A stretch of 64,000 bases of DNA from Siphonodentalium dalli (GCA_032622095.1 CP136066.1:174407164-174471163), one strand, 5' to 3'. Shown: positions 13,101-28,100, counted from the first letter of the stretch. Notes: generated by a model from the sequence alone, not told the origin. Translations and numbers: made by a program.

Positions 13101-16100
13101 ACAGGTTTTTCTAAAAAAAAATTCAGGAAGCTCCAATCATGAAACGTTTTAGGATGGCCTGAGGTTATTCATAACTGTGCCAAAATATAGGGGCAAAGAC
13201 AAGAAATATCTGGCCTCGAAGTGCATACTATAAACAGACAGAAACACATGAAACAATAAAGAGTGTCCTTTAATAATATTTCCCCGATATGTGTATACCA
13301 ATAGTGTGCGTCTCTCATGAGCCATTAAAAATATATACCTGTGTTCTCAGGCAACTACATATGGGAAATTGGATGAGGGAAGGCTTTTTATCTTTTCCAA
13401 AAATTCTTGAAATTAATGGATGTATGGAACAAAAATCCTACCATTTTCCAAGCAATGTGTATAATCTATGCCCCAATGCCTTTTAACCATTAATTCTTCA
13501 AAAAAACATAACTAAATAAATTTGTGAATAAATTGAAGAATGATTTTCTAAATCTTTGAAAATTCTGGATAAAATTGCAAATAACATTTTTTAATGAGGT
13601 CCTCTTTTTGGTAATGTGGGAGGTGCCTTATGTGCAGAATGTTGAAATAGTTGATAAATTTCTATATTTTTTTCAGAGAGTAGTTAGGGGTTATATAAAG
13701 TCTGCATAATAGTATATCAAATATTTGTCTTTACATTGAGGCTTGAAAATATCAAGAGATAATTTATTAACCCTTTCATGATGGGAGCTTCCTGAAATTT
13801 TGCGAAAACCCTATGCCAATGCATTCTCTTATATATGCGAGTCGACCACATGTCGCTTTGCACATATAAGAGAATGCATTGGCCTAACAAATTTTATATT
13901 ATTTTTTATAATTGTTAAGGAATGTAAGAAAAAATGACAAAAAATTGTTAAGAATGTAAGAAATAATGATAACATTTTAAAGAATATAAGAAAAAAAATA
14001 TAAATTGTTAAGAATGTAAGAAATAATGATAACATTTTAAAGAATATAAGAAAAAAAATATAAATTGTTATAGAATGTAAGAAAAAATGATAAGAATGTA
14101 AGAAAAAATTATAAGATTGTAAAAAAAAATGATAAAAAATAAGAAAAATTGTCAAAGAATGTAAGTAAAATTAAAAAACAAAAATGTTAGGCCAATGCAT
14201 TCTCGTATATATGCGAGGCTCCCTATGGTCGACTCGCATATATAAGAAATGCATTGGCACAGGGTCTTTAATGTTGCGCCAGCACAGCTCCCGTCATTAA
14301 AGGGTTAAAGCAGACGAAGCTGTTAGCAACAATATTCTTACCTATCTTGAGGAAACACAACATTGCATTCTGAATTGAAGAACTCCTGCAGCATGTTACC
14401 AAGGAAACCTCCCCACCACGACTGGTTACCACACACTCTCACCAGCAGAAGCCCGCAACTAGCCTGGATTTTCCAATTACCAGTGATGCATAAGTGTCTG
14501 AAGAGGGACTCGCACGTCACAGGGGTCAAGGCCATATATAAAGCAGATGGTGGCTGTGGTATACTCGGTGACGAGCATGTCATACTGAGTAAAGTATCCA
14601 ATATATTCTCGATCAGAAATCGTAACTTATCAATGGAGCACTGCATAATCTGCGACTGGTTCGCATCATGAACAGAGTCGACCATTCCTGAAGCTGATCG
14701 TAAGCGGTCTATCGCTCGCTGTGCAAGATTATACTGAAGCTGTAACTGACTACAATCACAGTACGCTTGGATGATTTTGTTATCTTCATCCGTTCTCTTA
14801 TTTTTCTTCAGATAATACTGGGAATGACTGTTAGAAAACTGCGTGTTATCAACGAGTTTGAGCAGCGCTTCGAGTCTGGATTTCGCAAGGCTGAACCGAC
14901 ATTGTATGTCCTCCTGCAGTGATGTGAAAACGGCTAATTGTGCTGATAACTGTACTTGTGTTGGTTTCTCAAACTGACTGGTGTTCGATGCCGACCCAGA
15001 CACACCGCTGCTTTGTGAAAAACTGTTCCATTCCCATGGTAAGATGCAGCTGTGACCATAGAATGAACCAATAGGGATTCTCGATTTCGAAGGTCCGCTA
15101 CCGTAACGACCAACTGTGGTTATCTGAAAATTAGATAAATAAATTTGGTCATTTCATCATCTATAATCGCATGTTATCGAGAAACCAAGTCTTCTGGGAA
15201 GTATCTATAGTCTCAAATTAACATTGTTTTTTGTTACTTTTTTCCCCATTTGGGAAGTTTCTATATACCTAATCTGCAGAAGATAACATGCATATTCGAG
15301 GTGACTAATGGGTGAACATCATCTACTTCAACTGGGGAACTTCAATCTGATCCTAGGTGTCCCATGGATAGCAGTCGAGGCCTAAACAGAATGAGGTTCT
15401 CAGAGGGTGAATTTGGTGATGCTAGCCTGCCTTGCGAGATAACGTCACTAAATTCACCTTATGGGGACCTCATTCTGTAATTGACAGACACACTATTTGC
15501 AGGCTTGATAATATGGTCGAATAAAATCTGCAATTGTTCAAGCAAACCTTAGAATCAATCTTCGAGCACCATTCAACAATTAACACCAAAACAGAAACCA
15601 ATCTAAATTTATTTGTGAATAAATGGGAGATTTAGCCTTATACTACTTGAATACAGAGATCTAATTTGTAAATGCTGTAATAACAATAGTAACTTTCTGA
15701 AATGATCAAACTAAAGCATATACTTTTCCAATAAAATGTAGAGTAATGCCCTAATTAATCGACTGCTTAACCACAGCAGAATTATGGGTAACTTTTCAGG
15801 ATTTAGTCTCCCCGAGAGCTTTCCGATGAATGGCAACAAGCCATATTTCCGACTAAATCCTGAAAAGTTACCCATAATTCTGCTGTGGTTAAGCAGTCGA
15901 TTAATTAGGGCAATACTGAATGTAACCTTTTGTCATGGATATATACCTTTAAGTACCGGCAGATTGGTGGTGGCATGATGTTATTCATGACTAGTGACTT
16001 CATTCCGATATCTGAAGCAACAATAAGTCTCTGTCCATCGACCTCTTCACCCTGAATCCATACATCGATTGATAGGGAGGCTAAATCTCCACAGGCTGGT

Positions 16101-19100
16101 ATGATAACATCAGATAGCAGTATGGGCTTCCCGAAGTCCAGAGTAACAAACCTCCGAACACCTACAAAACACATTCGCTACGATATTAACCATTTCTTTA
16201 CTAAATACTCTTTGATGAGTAGCAGTTCCCTTAGTAAGTGTTCAGGTAATAAGTTCAACAAATGGCATTGTTTTGTTTGTTGAACTTATTATCTGAACAT
16301 TTTGCACCAGTGGATAGGAATAATTTTGCACTTTATTGTCGTCTGCTCAATTTCCTGAACAGATGAATAATAGGCTATTCCAGTGTATACTGTTGTTATT
16401 AATTGAATGGAGGAATTCATTTAGTAAAGAAAGGGATAAAATAAATACCTGTGTTCTAAGGTATTTATATATATAAAATGTATGAAAGAGGCTTATTTTT
16501 CCAAGACAAACTTGTGTGACTGTCCCAATGGGACTAAGGATACCCCCCCCCCCCCCCCCGTGTTTTTAAAATACTAAGATGTTTCACATGTCAGTAAACA
16601 TTTAGTTAAAATAATAAAATAACAGTTTCCATTGCAGGTGCACAACCCTAACCCTAATCTTAAACCTATTGACCAAAAAATGTAGGAATAAAAGCTCGGA
16701 CAAAATTATGCATGTTCTAAGTCGAAAAAGGGGAATAACTCCACAAAAAAAAGTCGGACAGACATCATAATCGCAGGTGCACAGGTTCCCAATGGTACTA
16801 AATATCAGTGCCAAAATTAAAAAACATTGACCTATAAATGTAGGAATAAAAGCTCGGACAAAATTATACTTGTTGCGAAAAATTTCTAAGTAAAAAAAGG
16901 GGGATAACTCCACCAAAAAAAGTCCGTCAGACGTCATAATCACAGGTGCACAGGTTCCCATGGTGGTTGATGTCTGTGCCAAGTTTCACAGGAAATTGAT
17001 CAAAAAACGACTGAGAAAAACTCCGGACAAATTTGTGTTCACGGACGGACAGATGGATGACGGACGACGGACGGACGAGCTGACTCCAGTATACCCCCCC
17101 CTAACTTCGTTGCGGGGGGGGGGGGGGGGGGGGGGGGGGGGGTGTGGGGTATAATTAAAGGTAATTGAGGTGATCAACCACCAGCACTTGATATGGTGGA
17201 GGCTGCAGGAAATTGTGCATCTATGTCAATAAGGGGAGGGATATATACCTGAGTGGAGGTGATCAATCACCAGTACTTGAGATGGTGGGGGCTGTAGAGA
17301 CCATGTGACTATGTGAACAGGTGGAGGGATATACCTGAGTAGAGATATATATACCTGAGTGGAGAGATATATACCTGAGTGGAGGCGTTCAACCACCAGC
17401 ACTTGATATGGTGGGGGCTGTAGAGACCATGTGACTATGTGAACAGGTGGACTAATATATACCTGAGTGGAGAGATATATACCTGAGTGGAGGCGATCAA
17501 CCACCAGCACTTGAGATGGTGGGGGCTGTAGGAGACTGTGCGTCTGTGTCAATAAGGGGAGAGATTTTTACCTGAGTGGAGGCGATCAACCACCAGCACT
17601 TGAGATGGTGGGGGCTGTAGGAGACCTTGCTGCTGTGTCAATAAGGGGATAGATATATACCTGAGTGGAGGCGATCAACCACCAGCACTTGAGATGGTGG
17701 GGGTTGTAGGAGACTGTGCGTCTGTGTCAATAAGGGGAGATATATATACCTGAGTGGAGGCGATCGACCACCAGCACTTGAGATGGTGGGGGCTGTAGGA
17801 GACTGTGCGTCTGTGTCAATAAGGGGAGAGATTTTTACCTGAGTGGAGGCGATCGACCACCAGCACTTGAGATGGTGGGGGCTGTAGGAGACTGTGCGTC
17901 TGTGTCAATAAGGGGAGAGATTTTTACCTGAGTGGAGGCGATCGACCACCAGCACTTGAGATGGTGGGGTCTGTAGGAGACTTGTGTGTCTGTGTCAATA
18001 AGGGGATAGATATATACCTGAGTGGAGGCAATCGACCACCAGCACTTGAGATGGTGGGGGCTGCAGGAGACTGTGCGTCTGTGTCAATAAGGGGATAGAT
18101 ATATACCTGAGTGGAGGCGATCAACCACCAGCACTTGAGATGGTGGGGGCTGTAGGAGACTGTGCGTCTGTGTCAATAAGGGGAGATATATATACCTGAG
18201 TGGAGGCGATCGACCACCAGCACTTGAGATGGTGGGGGCTGTAGGAGACTGTGCATCTGTGTCAATAAGGGGAGATATATATACCTGAGTGGAGGCGATC
18301 AACCACCAGTACTTGAGATGGTGGGGGCTGTAGGAGACTGTGTGTCTGTGTCAATAAGGGGAGAGATTTTTACCTGAGTGGAGGCGATCAACCACCAGCA
18401 CTTGAGATGGTGGGGGCTGCAGGAGACCTTGAGGCTGCGTGAAGAGAAACGGCTTCTGTTGTGCTTGCTGTTGTTTGCTCTGATCTGTTTTTATGGTCTA
18501 AAATAACAAATATACAAATTAATCCTCATGCTTAATGCAAACAAAGAGAGTAAACAGTTAATGGTATGAAACAAGAATAGAATATTATATGAATTATGCT
18601 GTAATACAGTTGACCATAATGCAATTAGCCAGATCATTTATATAGTTAGAAATTCAGTAAAAAAATCTCATATGTGCTTTCACGGGAAAGGTAGCATAAA
18701 GGATTTAGAAACATATCTCCCTTAAATTCATGTTTAGTGTATGGCCTACCTACCACTCATGTTCTATCATTTAATGTATATTTACATAACCCACACAGCA
18801 AATTTCAGGTGAATTTGATAACTTTTTATGATTTTATGACCAGAAATGTGCATTTCTTGGCCATTTTCACACTGCTAGAACAAAAAATAACTTGATATAA
18901 AGATGAGTATAGGAAAATATATAGTACAAAAGAAAAAATTGCATATACAAACTTAGGTAGGGGAATAATTTAATGGTTGACAGTAAATGGAGGAATAGGA
19001 AAGGTGCTAATTGAAATGTCTAACCTGTGCCAAAGGATTTAGTCATGCAAAGAGTAAAATCCAAGATGGCTGCTGGCGGCCATGTTTTTTTTGGCCAATT

Positions 19101-22100
19101 GACCCCAAAAGGACTCGTCCCATCTACGTGTCATTGTTAACATCCATGACAAATTTCATGAAGTTCCGATCAAAGCTACGACCTGTAGCCCGTGCCAAAG
19201 GATTTAGTCATGCAAAGAGTAAAATCCAAGATGGCTGCTGGCGGCCATGTATTTTGGCCGAACGACCCCAAAATCACTCGTTCCCATCTACATGTCAATA
19301 TTAACATCTATGACATATTTCATGATGATCAGACGAACAGTACGACCTGCCGCCCGCACCAATGGATTGAATTTTGAAATCCAAGATAGCCACTAGTGGC
19401 CATGTTTTATGGCCGAACGACCCCAAAATGACTCGTTCCCATCTACATGTCATTGTTAACATCCATGACAAATTTCATGAAGTTCCGACCAAAGCTACGA
19501 CCTGTAGCCCATGCCAAAGGATTTAGTCATGCAAAGAGTAAAATCCAAGATGACTGCTGGCGGCCATGTTTTTTGGCCGAACGACCCCAAAATCACTAGT
19601 TCCCATCTACATGTCAATATTAACATCCATGACATATTTCATGACGATCAGACGAACAGTACGACCTGTAACCCGCGCCAATGGATTGAATTTTGAAATC
19701 CAAGATGGCCACCAGCAGCCATTTTTTTTTTTTGCCGAATGACCCCAAAATCACTCGTTCCCATCTACATGTCAATGTCAACATTCATGACAAATCTCAT
19801 AAAGATCAGACCAAAGGTACGACCTGTAGCCCACGCCAAAGGATTTAGTCATGCAAAGAGTAAAATCCAAGATGGCTGCTGGCAGCCATGTTTTTCGGCC
19901 GAACGACACCAAAATGAATCGTTCCCATCTACATGTCATTGTTAACATCCATGACAAATTTCATATAGTTCTGACCAAAGCTACAACATGTAGCCTGCGC
20001 CAAAGGATTTAGTCATGCAAAGAGTAAAATCCAAGATGGCTGCTGGCAGCCATGTTTTTTGGCCGAACGACCCCAAAATCACTCGTTCCCATCTACATGT
20101 CAATATTAACATCCATGACAAATTTCATGATGATCAGACAAACAGTACGACCTGTAGCCTGCGCCAATGGATTGAATTTTGAAATCCAAGATTGCCACCA
20201 GCGGCCATGTTTTTTGGTCGAATGACACCAAAATGACTCGTTCCCATCTACATGTCAATGTCAACATTCATGACAAATCTCATAAAGATCAGACCAAAGG
20301 TACGACCTGTAGCCCGCACCAAAGGAAATTGTTGACGGACACACGGACGACGGACGCCAAACCATGGCAATAGCTCAATCTTACAAAGTAAGTTGAGCTA
20401 ATAATGGATGGCAGTATGCTCTTATTAGTGAAATTTCATGCAAAAAGGTCAAATAATGTCAACTTTATGACAATTTTCTTAATTTCGGAGAAATTCTGTT
20501 AAAAGAACAAAAATCAGCAACTTTAAATAAACGACAACCAACATTGAAGGAACAGGCATTAAGTCACTCATATATTGCATATTTTTAATAATTGGACATG
20601 ATAATTATTATAGAAATGATTTCACATTTGTTATGAGTTTTTTATTTCTTAAATTTTCGGATTAATATTCGGTTAAAAATTTCCTTTCTTGATCATATGT
20701 TTTTCTCATTTGTGCCAGATACTTTGACAGGGAAAGTAAATGTCAATATTTCAAGAAGCTCCAGTCATGAGAAAGATAATTATGCCTTGTTTTATATCAT
20801 TAATGAAATGATGGTGACTGTAAAATCAGCATTAGTTAAAATGCTTTCTTCAACCAACACCGCGCCTGTTATTTAATCACACTCACATCTTTGGTGTTAT
20901 TATGCGAAGCAATGTATGGAGCTATAACATGCTGCCAGACCTCATTGGGAGGAGTCATGGGTGGAGTCACAGCCAGCGGCGTCGTCTTAGGTGTTGGTGG
21001 CATTGTTGAACTTGATGACCCAGGTTGTTTTTTGCTTGTTCCTGGTCCAGAGTTGTTTTGGTACAGTTTGATGAAATCATCAGGAAAAATTTCAAACTTT
21101 GAACTCTGACCTTTTGACCCTGGGATAGGCTTATCAGAATTTGAGACTATGATCGCGTCTATCACATTCGATGCAGAAACCGGCGCAGTGGCAACCATGG
21201 CATTCGTGTCTCCAAAGTTGAAAGGTTGAGCAGATGTAACTCCAGCCAATCCAGGAGCAAGTGTGTTTGAAAACACGCTTGTTGGATTATTTGAGTCAAT
21301 ACGCTCCATTTTTGTTCCATCGCTAGTAGCATGGCAAGAAAAATGCAGGGGTTCAACCTCAAGTAACCCCAAAACACTATTAGTGAGTAAACCATCAATC
21401 TGTTGCTTGTTTGATTTTTCTGAGCTGGGGTGAAACAGATCGTAGAGGTCCAATTCTTCTGACATAGTGGGTTGGGCGGAGCTCTGTGGTGCTCCTGAGG
21501 TAGAGAATGAAGTCGCATTGGCTGCTGATGCTGAGGAGGAGGAGTTTGATATGACGCTGGCATAGGTCGTTGGCTGTGTCGCTTGTTTGCCAATGCAGAG
21601 TGGCATTTCCAGGTCAAACAGATCCAAGTCCAATGGTTGACCATTTAAGCCAAACCTGCAAAAAATATTTGAAAAGAAGGTTTACATAAATTGACTGTAA
21701 TTTCCCATTACATTTACATAGTTAAAGGTACTCAATACGATCAGATGCTCTTAAATTTCGATTTTTTGGCTTCAGGGGTAAAAAGTTATTTGATTCGAGT
21801 CAAGGAACCCACCACCCACCCATTAAAGTTCAGAGTGATCAGATATCGATTTTTGAAGTTTGTTATTTCTCGAGATCTGCAGTAATAAGTGGCCCAGAAA
21901 CACGAGGTCAAACGGTCGGTCTTGAGGATGAAGATGGATAACTCTAAAATAACAGAGAAATAACAAACTTCAAAAATTTATATCTGATCACTGAGCTTTG
22001 ATGGGTGGGTTACTCAACTCAAATAAAATATTTTTTTTACCCCTGAAGCCAAAGAAATAGTAATTTAGGAGCATCTGATCGGATTGAGTACCTTTAAGGC

Positions 22101-25100
22101 AAGACGGTGGCAAATGGAAACAAGGACAGGATTTCATTCAGATCTGCTAACCAATGGCTGAGATACTCAGACAGATGGATGAACAAATAAAGAAGGATAA
22201 CTCTAGAATGTAAAACGCGAATGACATTAGGCTCTCTTTTGAAGCAGTTCCGATGGCGAATCTCTTTATACCAAACCCGATAACCCATGGCTGAGATATG
22301 TGCCTGGACAAACGGATGGACAGATGGACAAAGTCAATCAACTATACCTCCCATTTTCTTCGAAATGTAGGTTTATAAATACATTTAGATTTCATTGAAG
22401 GTATGTGGAAACACTAGATCATGCCATGAATCTTTACTCTGGCTAACGCCCGTAGAGATTATATTCCACCAGTACAAAACCTTGGAACTTTTTGAAGTAG
22501 ACAGGAAACCTTATAAAGTCGAAAAAATAACGTGGGGAATATATTTCTTAGTTGTTAATTGTTCCTTAACCCTTTACCCAACAAACCGGCCAAAACCGGC
22601 CAAATAAAGCTTCAACAGCCTAAAATATCTTCGGTCTGTCTCAATAGAACCATACAAATATGGATATCATTGGAACCGGCTCCTTGACCACATTGTGATA
22701 GTTACAGTTAGCCCTGTGCCAATGCATTCTCTTATATATGCGAGTCGACCATAGGTCGCCTCGCATATATAAGAGAATGCATTGGCCTAAAAAAATCTTT
22801 TTTTTAACACTTTTTACCATTTTTTCTTACATTCTATAACAATTTTATAATTTTTAATGTGTTAAGCCAATGCATTCTCTTATATATGCGAGGCGACCTA
22901 TGGTCGACTCGCATATATAAGAGAATGCATTGGCACAGGGCCATTCTGTTGGGTAAAGGGTTAATAATGTACTTCACTGTGAATGTCCAAACTCTAAATT
23001 GCATGCTTTTCTCTTACTTTTGTGAGCCGATATCGCAATAAACATCGAGTTAATTACCCAAATCACTCACAAATTAACTTAAATCGTAAAATTTCGAGTT
23101 GGGATCTTTGCCTACAGTGAAGTACATTAGTAAGGAACAGATAATAACTAAGAAATATATTCCTCACGTTATTTTTATGACTTTATAAAATTCCCCTGTC
23201 AAAACTTCAAAAATTTCCAAGATTTTGTACTGGTGGAATATGATCTCTACGAGCATTAGCCAGAGTAGAGATTCATGGCATGATCTAGTGGAAACACTAA
23301 GAATTGAGCAAATAATAGTCATACCTTGCTTTGAGGATGGCTTGTAGAGGTGATGCTTTAGTGTTGTACTGTTTAGAAAATGATATCAGCATATCAGAGC
23401 ATTTCTCCGCCACCACGGACACATCCATGCATTTAACCCTGTTGAGGAGGGTGAAATACCACCTGACTGCTCCAGATGAGTATGCTTTCGCCAGCAGAGG
23501 TAAACAGGAAAGCAACGCATGAAGGAGACTGTATGTAAACAGTGGAGCCAGAGACAAGTCAGATGCCAGCTTAGCGTACCTGTGAAAATAAAAGGATGTT
23601 AAATATGAGTTCTCAAATGCCAGCTTGAAAAAACTAAAATATAAGTGCACTGCATAGCAAAGGTGGTTTTTCACTGAGGTTTATTCATTTTCAAAGGGTC
23701 ATTTTGTTTACAGGGATAATATTTAAAAAACGTAAACAATCCCGAGCATTCCTGGTACCTGATTGGCGAGTTCCACTAGATAAAAGTCATCTATTTACCA
23801 GTTCAAACAATGCGCCTGTCAGACTCTCCATGCTTTTTGCATACAGAAGCATATTCGATACATTTATACATAAATGGACGAAGTATGACAAACACAATGG
23901 ACTCAGAATGCAAAGCTCGACCATTAACCGTCAGTACACCTTTGAAGCTGATTTATTCTGTCAAAAGAAAAATGTTTCAGAGGAAACTTAATACAATCAA
24001 ACAGAAGGTAATTATGTCAGAAAAACAAATTCCACTCATTGAAATTTAATATTAAGAAAGAATTACTAAGCTCATAATTTATTGTATAAGAAAGTGTACT
24101 CACTCAAGACATACAGACAGGAATCTTGCACATTTATGACCTATCGTCCTGGTTCCGTATATAAAACATGATTTGGTAATCGACTCCATCACTGGTAAAA
24201 CTGTGTTCAGCAAGCACTTCTCGTTCTTTCTGTAAATGGAGAAAATATTTGTTTTCACAAGACATCGTACAACATAAATTAACAGTCGAAATTTTGACCA
24301 GGTAAAACATTCTAAAATACTAACTGAGCATAAAAATGACCTGTCAATTGGTTCTTATGGATCTCAGACACCTAAACAAATGTTTCTGAGATGTTTCCAG
24401 AAAAAAAACTTTATGGCCTTTTTTTTTCTTTGGACACAAGCTGTTTTTAACTAAGCCAATATATTTTTTGTAATTTTCCAAGCCTGATTATAGCATTCAT
24501 TCATTTGCAGAATGAGGTCCCCAGAGGGTGAATTTAGTGACGCTATCATGCATAGTGGGCTAGCATAAATAAATTCACCATCTGGGGACCTAATTCTGCT
24601 AAGGCCACACCTTCTCTGGAAAGTTTCTTTATTATCAAATTTCTATAGAAACTACTTCACATAGATTCTATTTCTTTTTTAGTTTAGTTTCTCTATATCC
24701 CCAAATTGGCAGATGACACATTGCATAATAGAGGTTCCTAATGGGAGTTCATCGCAATATTCACCATTTGGAAACTTGAATCTGAGTCTATGTCTTCTAT
24801 AGCAAATGAGGCCATGCAGACTGAGGTCCCAAGAGGGGGAATTTGGTGATGCTAGCCCACTATGCAGGATAGCATCACTAAATTCACCCTCTGGGGACCT
24901 CATTCTGCAAATGACAGGCACACTAAACTCAGGCTTGAATACTGAATGCTAGTAATAATAAAGAAATTACATGAAGATTGCCTAAGTTGAAAATTGACAC
25001 CAGGGATTCTTCCAAGAACAGAACAAGGCTATAACCATGGCAAAATAGCATTAGAATGAATAACGCATATGCCAAAGAAATCTTAGTCTGAGCCTCAAAA

Positions 25101-28100
25101 TATGGTGCTGGACATCTGCAGAATGAGGTCCCCAAGAGGGTGAATTTAGTGACGCTACCACACACAGCGGGTAAGCATCACTAAATTCACCCTCTGGGGA
25201 CCTCATATTGCATGGCCTCATTTGTTATGGGAAACCTAGACTAATTTTTAAGTTCCCAGCTGGTGATAATGGTGATGTGGCATGTGCACCCATACAGTGA
25301 TGCTAGCCCAGTGTGGGACAGCATTACTAAAACACCTTCTGGGGACCTCATTCTAAAAATGTGCAGCACCATATTTTGAGGCCTGTCTTAATCCAATAAT
25401 CCATGAAAGGCAAGTGATTTATCCATGCGCGAACAGTTCACTAACCTTTTATCAGGGTCATTCATTTGTAGTGCAGTAACCCATGTGAGAATATCGAGGG
25501 CGAGGATTTGTATGTGTTCACTGCTGATGTCAGGAAACTCATCCTCCGTCTGCTTACAGATTGCACTGATTAGTTTGTTATGAAAGCTTGTTAGCTCAAT
25601 CATTGCACTGCGCTGCACTCTGAAAAATAACATGAATCGTACATGACTCGTAGTGGAGCAACCACAAATGCTGTGCCTCAAATTTGCCTTTAATCGGCGA
25701 CATATATAACGTTAAGTATAATTTAAGTATCATATCATGCAGTGGTCCCATTGGAGACGACATAACAGGACTTGTCGTGTATTGTGCAATCTTGGTTCTG
25801 TTCTATAATCACTTCTACATTGATATAAGGTCTCTGGTCATCTTGTCTGGATTCTGGCCCGCAAATCCAAAATGACGTAAATGACGTCAGTATCCGTGTC
25901 ATGACGTCTTTGCTGGTTTTCATTAAGCTAACCAACGAAATTGTCTAAATGAAACTAATAGGCCTAAAATCAGATGGCAATTCTTCGTAAGTTGTGAAGT
26001 ATAGCTAATTTCATTTTTATCGCGATGGTCCATTTCCGAATCCGCGCTTTGGCAATCTCCACGCAGCTATGCATTTTTATTTAGTTCCTGTGATGTTCAT
26101 CAGTCTAAGCTTCTTAATCTTTTTACAATTTAGCTGTTTCTTCCTTTGATTTGGGAGGCAGTTATGTCAGTGGTATTGAAAATTGTAAAAAGTTGCCAGA
26201 TAATCATTTGCCGCTTGTGCTGTGACATATTTCGTTAATTGTGAACATATCTGTTTTTGCTGATTCAGCTGCCTGCTTGTTTTTTAACTCACCTTTCTCT
26301 TGGTATGATGGTTTTCTTGGTTTTCCGTACTGTTACTGATATCTCCTGCAGCCAATCACAGCCTTTTATGTTCTCGAGTTTTTGCTTCGAAGGATTGATC
26401 GATATCTTCTTAAATACATTGTGTATTGATGATGGTTTAGGTAGATTCTCATACATAGCTTTAACTACACCAGCTTTTCCCTTCTGATCATCTGATGTTG
26501 GAGGATGAAATCCGGTAAACTTCTTCTTTCCTTCCTGAAAGAATATTAAAAATTTGCTTCTTAGTTAAGAATAAAATCTATTTCGACAATAATGCCAATA
26601 TCGAAATAACGGTTGATTTACATTCCCCTCCCTACTGTTAGTCCCCTCCTCAATGTTTTTTATTTGAATATCTTTTACGTAAACTTTTTTGTTATGCCTT
26701 AACAGTCAAATTATATTTCAATAACCCTTTAATAATAGGTCTATTATATAAGATAGGATACTGCTTCAATATCTAGAACTGTCCATGACCACTTATGTTA
26801 GGAAGAATAAAATATAAAAAATAAAATGCACCCCATTTTTATGATAAAGTTGGGATGTAAATCTAGCAATTTATTTATATTGGCCTAATAATTTTTGAAA
26901 ACAACAGAATATTTTGCATTTAATGCAGATCACTGACAATTCCTTCTATTCAAAATCATGTTATTTTAACTATAAGCTATCAATTGATGAGGAATTGAAA
27001 ACAACTGGTTGTAAATTAATCAGGTTGAATATATCTTACTAGTAATAAACACAATGGGTGTTAAGAGTTGTTGCATAATAAGGGTATAACTCCTTGCAAC
27101 TAACATACTTTTGGAAAACTATTACACATGCCTGTGTTATTTTCATAGTAAAACAAGTAACTGACAATCAACTTCCTCTGCAGCAGGAAAGTGTGTAGGG
27201 GCCACTTGAAATTGAAGTATTTCTTAAATCTGACAGAAGTATTTTTAGGCAACAACAAGGGCTGAAAATAGCCATCATTCCCAATAGGACTGAAAAAAAA
27301 GTCGCTGACAAAAATGTACCCCGACGAAGGTGGCAGGTTTGAAGGATTATGAGTTTCAGATCCAAATACTACAAACTATAGGAGGAATTGATTACACCAA
27401 TATGATACAAGATCATATTCACTAAATAAGTTGCACATCTTCAATGTGTCGAGAAAGGGTCATTAACTAAAAAATAAAATAAAAAACATATAACATTCTA
27501 TTTCTGAACTCAAAATCGCAGGTGCGCAGGTTCCCATGCTGGTTAAAATCTGTGCCAAGTTTTTAAAAAATTGACTGGAAAATGACGGAAAACAGGCTCG
27601 GACAAAGTTTCGGATGGATGGACGAGGTTAATTACTATAGTCCCCCGACGGAATGTTAAGGGAGAACCCGTCAGGTTTATTCCAAATTCACAGAATTCTG
27701 AACAAAAGGTTGGACTTTCCATCCATTTCATGACAATTTTCAAGTCACTCTCATTGCATAAAATAGGAATAAAGAATCTAAGAAATACATTAACCCTTTA
27801 GATCCTAAATGGATTCTCCCCACTGAGTTATACATCGCAGCCCACGTAACTGGACTACTGCAAAGGGTTACTGTAGCAGATTGCCGAAGCCAAACAATCT
27901 AAATTAAGAGGGCCGACATTGGAATGATTTATTATTCATTTGGAGGGATGTTCAGGTAATAAAAGCAGATACGTGAACAAAAGACAATACAACTGCAGAA
28001 GCATTCATATTCTTCGGTGGCAATTGTTCAGATAATAAGTTCAATTACAGTCATTTGTTGAACTTATTATCTGAACATTTCCTTAGTGAACCACTCATCA

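Noticed and set aside
13829-14155. Minus-strand open frame rich in Phe/His/Tyr
   Set aside because: Translation of the AT-rich tandem spacer of a MITE.
14363-14671. Plus-strand open frame of 102 residues
   Set aside because: Antisense shadow of exon 21.
16602-16982. Minus-strand open frame of 126 residues
   Set aside because: Falls in a SINE-like repeat with internal duplications, and has no family features.
17226-18302. Repeated minus-strand open frames over the 89-bp array, as a possible repeat protein
   Set aside because: They change frame from copy to copy and include intron sequence. The array is better explained as duplicated exon tail plus donor.
17249-18373. Regularly spaced repeats resembling a CRISPR array
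   Set aside because: The whole unit is repeated with no unique spacers, and it lies in an animal gene intron.
20891-21109. Plus-strand open frame of 72 residues
   Set aside because: It is the antisense shadow of BIRC6 exon 18.
23704-24049. Plus-strand open frames of 79-95 residues in intron 16
   Set aside because: No domain, two overlapping frames, AT-rich; most likely chance.
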